Shown: positions 57,705-64,000 of the stretch, in pieces
Layout of the letters: every line of letters begins with the position of its first letter
How positions within the stretch are numbered: position 1 is the first letter of the stretch
Assembly: GCA_002633025.1 (NCBI GenBank)
Contig: NMRB01000003.1
Span: 90,531-154,530 of the forward strand
Direction of reading: 5' to 3'
DNA: 64,000 nt
Source of the DNA: Notospermus geniculatus
Lineage: Eukaryota; Nemertea; Pilidiophora; Heteronemertea; Lineidae
Program-made: the position numbers and the translations under genes
The notes under the pieces: generated by a model
Database searches by the model: none
Told to the model about the DNA's origin: nothing
Seen by the model: only the letters and a program-made list of their open reading frames with translations

Positions 57705-59432
57705 AGATGTTGGAGTAATTAGGACAATTTGTAAATAGAAATTCTGTTAGTTTTCAAGTGGTAGATTCTGAACATTTTGTACTTGTATAAAACCACAAGT
57801 CTACAAGAGGTATGGAGTTGTGAGATTTGTGCAGCCTTCGCTGGCTTTGTCATCTGAAATCACCATTGGGACAGTGGTGTGAAGTAAGCTGTCCAAGGGA
57901 AAATGTGATCCGCTCTGGCAAAACCAGATGCTTGTTGCTCACAAGTTGAGCCGGAGAGAACGGAAGAAATAGATTCTGTCAGATTTCATAATTGGCAGAC
58001 AATATTGAAACTGACAAACATTTGGTCTCAACCTGCCAAGGTAAGAGCGACAAGTGTCTGGTTTTGCCAGAGCGGCTCACAAATGACCTTTGTCATCGAG
58101 TACCAGTTCCAGTTCCAGTACTTGTACAGAGTAAGAAATATAAGAGTGTAATTTTTGCTCCATAAGAAGGTGTCTTATTAGTTTGTTCCTGTCTACACCT
58201 TGAATCATATCGTCGTTCTTAGATGTACCAGTAATCTCATTTCATGATGATCATGGTGTGGTTGCCATCATGTCTATGGAGGAGTTCCCCAGTCCTAACT
58301 TGTGGACAGTAAATACATGTACCTACCGGTACATATACTAGTAACAATCACTCAGGACCTGTCCAAACTTCCTTGCTAGACAGTATATCGTGCCAGGCTG
58401 GTTCCAAACGAGGATTCCTCATCCATGTAAATTAATGGTTCAATGGGAAAGTATGAATTGGCCTTATGTGGACAACTACCGTACTCCCTACAGGTAACTT
58501 CAAGCCAAACTGATCGCATGGCCATGATGGCAACTGCTCTTTCTTTGATTCAGTCTTCCACACGTCAAGTTTCAAATCTGAAGATGCTTTTATACACTGA
58601 TTGTTCTTTATTTACCAAAAATATATCGCACAGATATGTGTACAAGACCTAAAATAAATGCAGTGTCTCATAAATTAGAATCCAGATGTACTTTCCAGTT
58701 ACATCATGCATTGGACGTTTTGAACTATTGCTATTGAGCATTCTGTACAAAACAAACATTCTGATTTCCCCATCTGCTTAGTCCGCAGTGATCATGGTGA
58801 TGATATGCTATAAAAGATCATCTGAAGTGAAAGGAAATGAACAATGATGTGATGAAGAGTCCTTGAACTGATGTCCTGAAACTCAAAATCCTTTTTACCC
58901 CTGACTGTTTTACAATCTTGAAAAATCAGCAGGTCACATTTTCGTGCAAGTTTGCTCTGAATGGGCAACTCGGCTGTAGAAATCCAAGACTCCAGAAAGT
59001 CACTGTGGCACTGGTCATAAACTGTATGAAAATCAACATGGCAAATTGCCCCTTAAGGCTTCCTTCATATAGAAGTATACGGTATACGAAAACGTGAATC
59101 CTCGGAAGCCTTTGTTAGTGTTTTCGTATACTGGTACCATATACTTCTATGTAATGGAAGCCTGAGAGCCTTGGCGAACAAGAAAACTCGAGTGGAGCGC
59201 CTTTAGAAGAGCATCAGTTGATCACTCATGAAGTCATTGGAAGGCTTTATCGTAGTGCTGCATGATGGCAAGGGATTCACCAGATTCACTTCTCTAATGA
59301 AAAATTTACAGCACCTCATGAACAAGAACTGTGTCACTGTTAGTGTCTTGATGCCCATTTAATAGAGATGAACTCTGTACTATTCCCCACACTGTGTATC
59401 GCATTTTCAAACCGAGTACCATACTTTCCACC

Positions 59433-62400
59433 CTATCGTAATCCAAGCAGTTTTCTCGTCTTGATTTTTGATTCAATTTCAATATTTCTCAGTTCCAAGG
59501 CACGGAGCTTCGCCCTGTGGAGCCTCTCTTTCAAGCCGTCACGTTTCTCCATTTCATCTCGATATCTCTCATTTGGTGCGTTATAATTTTCGTTATCTGT
59601 GCATTCACTGAAGTGAACCTTTTTCTTGGGCGAGTCATCTTGTTTTGGTATGTACCCCTTGTGCAGGCAGGATGGAAGTACTTGATATTTTAGATCTGAA
59701 GAGGAAAGGGGTATTGGTTAGATGTGCAACAGGGTGTAGGATAAAAACTTAACGCGTGGAGGGATGAATGAAAATGTTACGATTAACAAACAAGTGCATA
59801 AAATCAAGCGTTTCAAACCAGGGGTAGGAGACATTCTAACAATTCAAAGTGATTTCACACGTGTATTTGTGTATCATTCCTGCTTTCTTTATTCTGTACA
59901 TGTGTATTCCTTAGACATGTTAGATCATCGTCAACAGAGAAAGATTTTCACAAGATATGAATGAGTAATGTACAGAATCAGTGGTGATAAAGTTGTCATG
60001 TTGGGAAGAATGAAACCTTTAGAAAATGATACTGTACACGGTGCAGAAATTCATGCTGTTGGTGAAAGTGCATGCACCCCATTTTCTTGCATGCCAAAGA
60101 ACACCAATGTTAAAGTTACCAGGATTTAATTTTGACGATTTAAGTATCCCTTGGTATGATCCAGAAAGAGATTTATCTGTTAGTACGAGAGAATGAAATT
60201 CAGATGAAGGTTAGATGTGGCAAGCTATGATTCATGGGAAAATTAAGATGGACTTCAATACAGCTTGCATTTATTCTATACAGCATGCACCACAAAGATA
60301 ATAATTTATGCAGAAAACTTTTTCCATGCAAACAGAACAAAACAATCAACACTGCCTCAACTGAAGACAACAGAAATGAACAACAATGCAAATTGCACGG
60401 GCCAAAATCAATGCTCAGTAACATAATGTACCGGTGTGCGTTTTTTACTTCCTAACAAAAGGAGTGATTGCCAAACTAGTGAGAAATGAGGCAGTGGCAA
60501 AATATAAAGTCTACAAGTCCTGAACCTGATGACCTGAGAATAGCACACAGGATTCCTTCCCCGTTTACTTGATTAGCTCAAGCACTACATATCAAGCACT
60601 TCAATATGTACATCAAAGTCCACCCCTGCTCTGGATAGTAATAGCAGTGTGATGTTTCCAGCACATGGATCACTTGTGCATTGGGACAGAGCCAGGTCAT
60701 CCTGATCATTCAGTCCACCACTGGCGAAGCTACAAACTCCACCAGATGTTCAACTACAGTCTTTCATTGTTGCCTAACTGAAGGTGAATGCTCCGGACTC
60801 GGGGCCTTCCCTACAAACACAGACTTCTTCACCAGACACTTTCGTCTAACTGGCATTTCCTTTGGTGGCGGCGGGGCCCTGGTCAGTGTCACAGGACTAG
60901 GGGTGTAGTTGATAGACAAGCGATGGCACAAGGGTGAGCCTAGCGAACGTCTAGCAGCCATTCTGGATAACGCACCACTTATTGTTTGACTCGGAGGCTT
61001 TGAACCATTACCTGGGGAGTTTTCCATGATATTGAAGTCCCGAGATTTCAAGCGTGACTGTCGAGCTTCTTGCAACATTCGGTCAGCACTAAAATATATA
61101 AACGCAAATTGGAATTATGATAGAAAACCTACCATTTCAACACACAATGTAACTGACAAAGCCTACTACCGGTATACAGATGTTCCATTGAGCTTTTTCA
61201 GAAACAACCTAAGTCACAACCTTTGGCAAGCCACTTAACCAAACAGTGCAATGAATAAAATGCACACAATTTCCAGAAGCACAGTACATACATGTACAGT
61301 GTATTCTTCTACAAAAACTCACCGTTGTAGCTTTTCTTCAACCACCCGTTCCCTGAGCTCCAAACTTTTTTCCTTTGCTGCAATGTAAAAAATATAAAAT
61401 TACTTGTGCACTGAAAGTTTCCGGCACTGGTGCCTGATGTCAATGATGACTAGTGCATGAATACTATGAAAGTGAGACCTCCAAACTCTTACCTTCCAAT
61501 TCCTTTTCTCTCCTCTCTAACTGTTTCTCTCTTGTTTTCAAAGATTCCTCCCGCTGCTTCAGCACCTCTTCTTCCTTTTTTTGTTCTTCCTTTTTATCAC
61601 TAGATGACACTGGCATCCTTTTGATGAGCTGGGGATGTTCCATGAGATCTTCAATGGTTGGGCGCCTCTCCTCCTAAAAGTACAAGAGACATGCATCAAA
61701 GGATGGATCAATATCAGCTGGAAACCAGAAAAACTCACAACTGAACATATTTATAGAATGCAAAGACATTACTGAGCAAACTGTGGAAGTACGAGAACTT
61801 GAATATTACCCATCTGAGAACTAAATCTCAAAACTGTGTTTGAAATATGTACTTACCTCAACCTTTAACATACTGGAAATTATTCCGTTGAGATCATCTG
61901 AATACTGTACAGGAATTCTTGCAAATCTCCCAATTCTTATCCTACTGGCGAGATCCTTTTGGTTAGAGGCAGTGAATGGTGGATGGAGAGCACAAAGTTC
62001 GTAGATCAGGCAGCCAAGGGACCAAATGTCAGACTTCTCATTGTACTGCATGTAGTTCATTTGTTCCTATTGATCCGAAGAAAAAGTGAATGAAAAAGTG
62101 AAGTACAATGTATGCGATGCGTCATGACGTAATGGACCGAAATTCCAGTTTGTCCTAGTGAAAGAGGAACAAGATAAGATTCCATTTTCGAGGCACCTAC
62201 CGGGGACATGTAGTATGGGGTTCCAACAAACGTCTTTGCAAAACTTGTCTCATGTTGCAAAACTCTTGCCAGACCAAAGTCTCCCAATTTGACATTTTTG
62301 TTCGCATCCAGGAAGACATTTGCTGGTTTGAGATCTCGATGCAGTACTGCCTGGCCACCTTTGCGTCGGTGACATTCCTTCAGTGCTGATGTTATCTGCG

Positions 62401-63175
62401 CCAACATCTTCCAGATGAAATCTTCATCGAGTTGCTGACTGTAAAGGAATACCAATCAAATACATGTTTTCCTTCTAATGCAATTTGGGGCATTCTGTTA
62501 TACAATCACAGTCATGAGATCAATGTCCACAAGGCTTTCACATTTGGCCATTCCCAATAGAGAAAACCACTGAACACTGACAGCTTTATTTGAAATGATC
62601 AGGGAAGTGACTGACTAGACACCCACAAAATTGCAATATGTACTCACCCTTCTCTCCTACATTTGTTGATGATTGTAGACAAATCTCCTCCTTCACAATA
62701 TTCCATTATGATATACAGCATGGATTTGCTGCGGTCAATGATACGATCAAAGTACCTCACGATATGTTTGTGTTTCAACTCTCGTAATAAGTTGACTTCA
62801 GAGACCAACATCTGTTTCTCTGCCTCTGTCATTGTGCCATAATCCATTTCTTTCCACACCAAAACCTGAAATTGAACAAGAAATGGACCTCAACCACTGT
62901 GCTACAGAACCATCATCACGATGTCAAGAGGAGCTTTAGCACACTAAGCCATGATGGTAGTTATGGAATGGTATTGGATGTAACTGGTGTGACAGGATGT
63001 TATCTTCCATAACATGTCTTATGGTTGTTCATAAAGTAAAGAAATGTTTACATCCCAAAATGTCAGATAGAAGATTTACCCTGCCGTCCCGCTTACGCTT
63101 GATCTTCTTGCATGTTCCATAGGACCCTGATCCAATAGAATAAAGGATCTCATAGTCATCAAGAGAGGTTGGCAT
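59433..63175 (-). CDS. NEK2: NEK2, NIMA-related mitotic kinase
   Basis: Eight coding exons: 63175-63080, 62865-62648, 62438-62201, 62066-61857, 61673-61493, 61377-61323, 61088-61012 and 59695-59433, total 445 codons, the same length as human NEK2A. The glycine loop is SIGSGSYG, the ATP lysine is Lys37 (VLVWKEMDYG), the catalytic loop is HRDLKPANVFLD (Asp140), DFG is at 158-160, and the activation segment is SFAKTFVGTPYYMSP. Exons 5-6 are Glu/Lys/Leu heptad-like, the dimerisation coiled coil. Exon 8 has KVHF at 384-387, the PP1-docking motif of NEK2. NEK2 drives centrosome separation by phosphorylating linker proteins. The C-terminus is LLGLR where human has an MR tail, and no KEN box is seen. 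An upstream non-coding exon ends near 63519 (CATT|GTGAGT) and joins an acceptor before 63200. Confidence 0.97.
60764..61011 (-). CDS. NEK2: NEK2 alternative C-terminus by last-intron retention
   Basis: Exon 7 ends at CCCCAG|GTAATG, but the frame stays open for 81 more codons to TGA at 60764-60766. The extension is Pro/Ser/Lys-rich (APPPPKE, KKSVFVG) and would give a 440-residue protein without the KVHF PP1 site. Human NEK2B arises in the same last intron. I see no canonical AATAAA just downstream on the minus strand, so use of this end is uncertain. Confidence 0.4.
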
Positions 63176-63808
63176 GTTTGGAGTTCTTGGATTAGGAGGC
63201 CTGGAAATGAAGAAGGAGAAAATACATGGCAGTTTACGAAATCTAGAAACAATGGAGGATTTTGTACCAATCCAATTTTGTGTATCATGGATTAAATCAC
63301 ATGCAGCCTAACAAGTAACTGACCATAAAAGAAGGAACATACAATGTATACTTCAGTCAGTCAGGTTACAATGCAAAGTCGACACTGGTGTTACCTTTGA
63401 CATGTAGACTGCAACGACTCCACCCGCCCAGTAACAATCAAGTCGGCCTATTAAGTGAGTGCTAAATTTTGTGACACCTTGTTTGTGTACTTTTGACCAA
63501 AACTTGCTAATTACTCACAATGGATAACTCGCANTTTCTACAGTTAAGACGTAATAAAGTAAAAATCTTACAGTCACGAAATCGGTTGTTTATTGGCATA
63601 AAATGTGAATTCGATAGATAACACTTCTTGTCACGTGCATTTGTTTGTCATGTTTGTTTTCTGTTTTCCTGGTCCCTTTAAATTTGCCGCACAGTCTCGT
63701 GACAACGATTTTGATTCGTTGGAAGTGTTTTGAGACGACGTCAATGATTGGACAAATCGAAAAGTGTTACACATTTTACTAATAGGCGGCGCTAAAACGT
63801 ATTTACAA
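63176..63808. promoter_or_regulatory. Divergent NEK2/NEK9 promoter region
   Basis: About 630 bp separate the NEK2 start codon (minus) from the NEK9 start codon (plus). A NEK2 non-coding exon ends near 63519, so the common core is likely within 63550-63800. It contains GACGACGTCAATGATTGG (a CRE-like half site and a CCAAT box at 63747-63751 read on the minus strand). An n lies at 63534. Confidence 0.55.
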
Positions 63809-63958
63809 ATGGCGAACGAAGAGGTGGCTTGGGATTTTTCGTCCCACGAAAGCGCCTCTTCTCCCATCCCTGAAAGTCCTCAGGAAGCATCATACATACC
63901 AGTGAGGGTGCTTGGAAAGGGTGCATTTGGAGAAGCTGTCCTGTATAGGAAAACTGAG
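63809..63958 (+). CDS. NEK9: NEK9, first coding exon (partial gene)
   Basis: Fifty codons from ATG ([10 protein letters not shown]) to an exon end at ACTGAG|GTAAAT. After a short Ser/Pro-rich head come [20 protein letters not shown] and TE, which match the human NEK9 kinase start ([20 protein letters not shown]) and differ from NEK8. The glycine loop GKGAFGEA is intact. NEK9 is a kinase with RCC1 repeats that activates NEK6/NEK7 in mitosis downstream of PLK1. The rest of the gene lies beyond the window. Confidence 0.9.
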
Positions 63959-64000
63959 GTAAATGATGGCCAAAAATGTGTCGAATAACAAAATCGATCG

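Larger units (their letters stand above)
57010..60417. repeat. Duplicated block, right copy
   Basis: Matches 51950-56027 as described there. It lacks the 633-bp element. This copy is syntenic with the complete NEK2 gene: its NEK2 exon connects to exons 7-1 further right. Confidence 0.93.

Overview
The window is animal nuclear DNA, most likely from an invertebrate deuterostome and probably an echinoderm such as a sea urchin. The proteins are clear orthologues of single human genes, split into many short exons by GT-AG introns. The spacers are full of AGGCCT/CCTAGG runs, ACATGTA motifs and small fold-back transposons. The species call is an inference; the gene calls rest on readable protein similarity. 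A poly-G start and four isolated 'n' bases (29915, 47703, 48293, 63534) point to a draft assembly.

Layout from left to right: (1) 342-776 (+), two exons of an LDL-receptor-related protein, ending early. (2) 1991-4459 (-), a complete RTRAF (C14orf166/CGI-99) gene in eight exons. Upstream of it (4673-6269) lies a TA-flanked fold-back element that has been split by a second fold-back element built from CCGCGG repeats. (3) 8177-47103 (-), the very large deubiquitinase USP34. Its C-terminal, catalytic and middle exons (8177-23072) and its N-terminal exons (44825-47103) are single copy. The 20 exons between them occur twice in tandem (23342-33371 and 33372-about 44350). The two copies differ mostly at silent sites and by whole transposon insertions, as two haplotypes would. 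The junction falls inside an exon and breaks the frame, so the arrangement is either a disruptive duplication or, more likely, an assembly that placed two alleles side by side. (4) 47104-52100, mobile-element-rich spacer. (5) 52163-52674 (+), a gene whose spliced mRNA carries two short ORFs 5 nt apart: an unassigned 66-residue single-pass protein and the complex I subunit NDUFB1. The block holding this gene and the last exon of NEK2 also occurs twice (51950-56027 and 57010-60417). (6) 59433-63175 (-), a complete NEK2 mitotic kinase of 445 codons. (7) 63809-63958 (+), the first coding exon of NEK9, head-to-head with NEK2 across about 630 bp.

Functionally, USP34 (ubiquitin editing, including Wnt/axin), RTRAF (tRNA-ligase complex) and NDUFB1 (respiration) are housekeeping genes. 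NEK2 and NEK9 are both NIMA-family mitotic kinases acting at centrosomes and spindle, and their shared intergenic region suggests co-regulation. The most interesting items are the two-ORF NDUFB1 mRNA with sequence features that favour leaky scanning, the NEK2/NEK9 divergent pair, the conserved option of a NEK2B-like C-terminus by retention of the last intron, and a natural series of occupied and empty transposon sites between the duplicated blocks.
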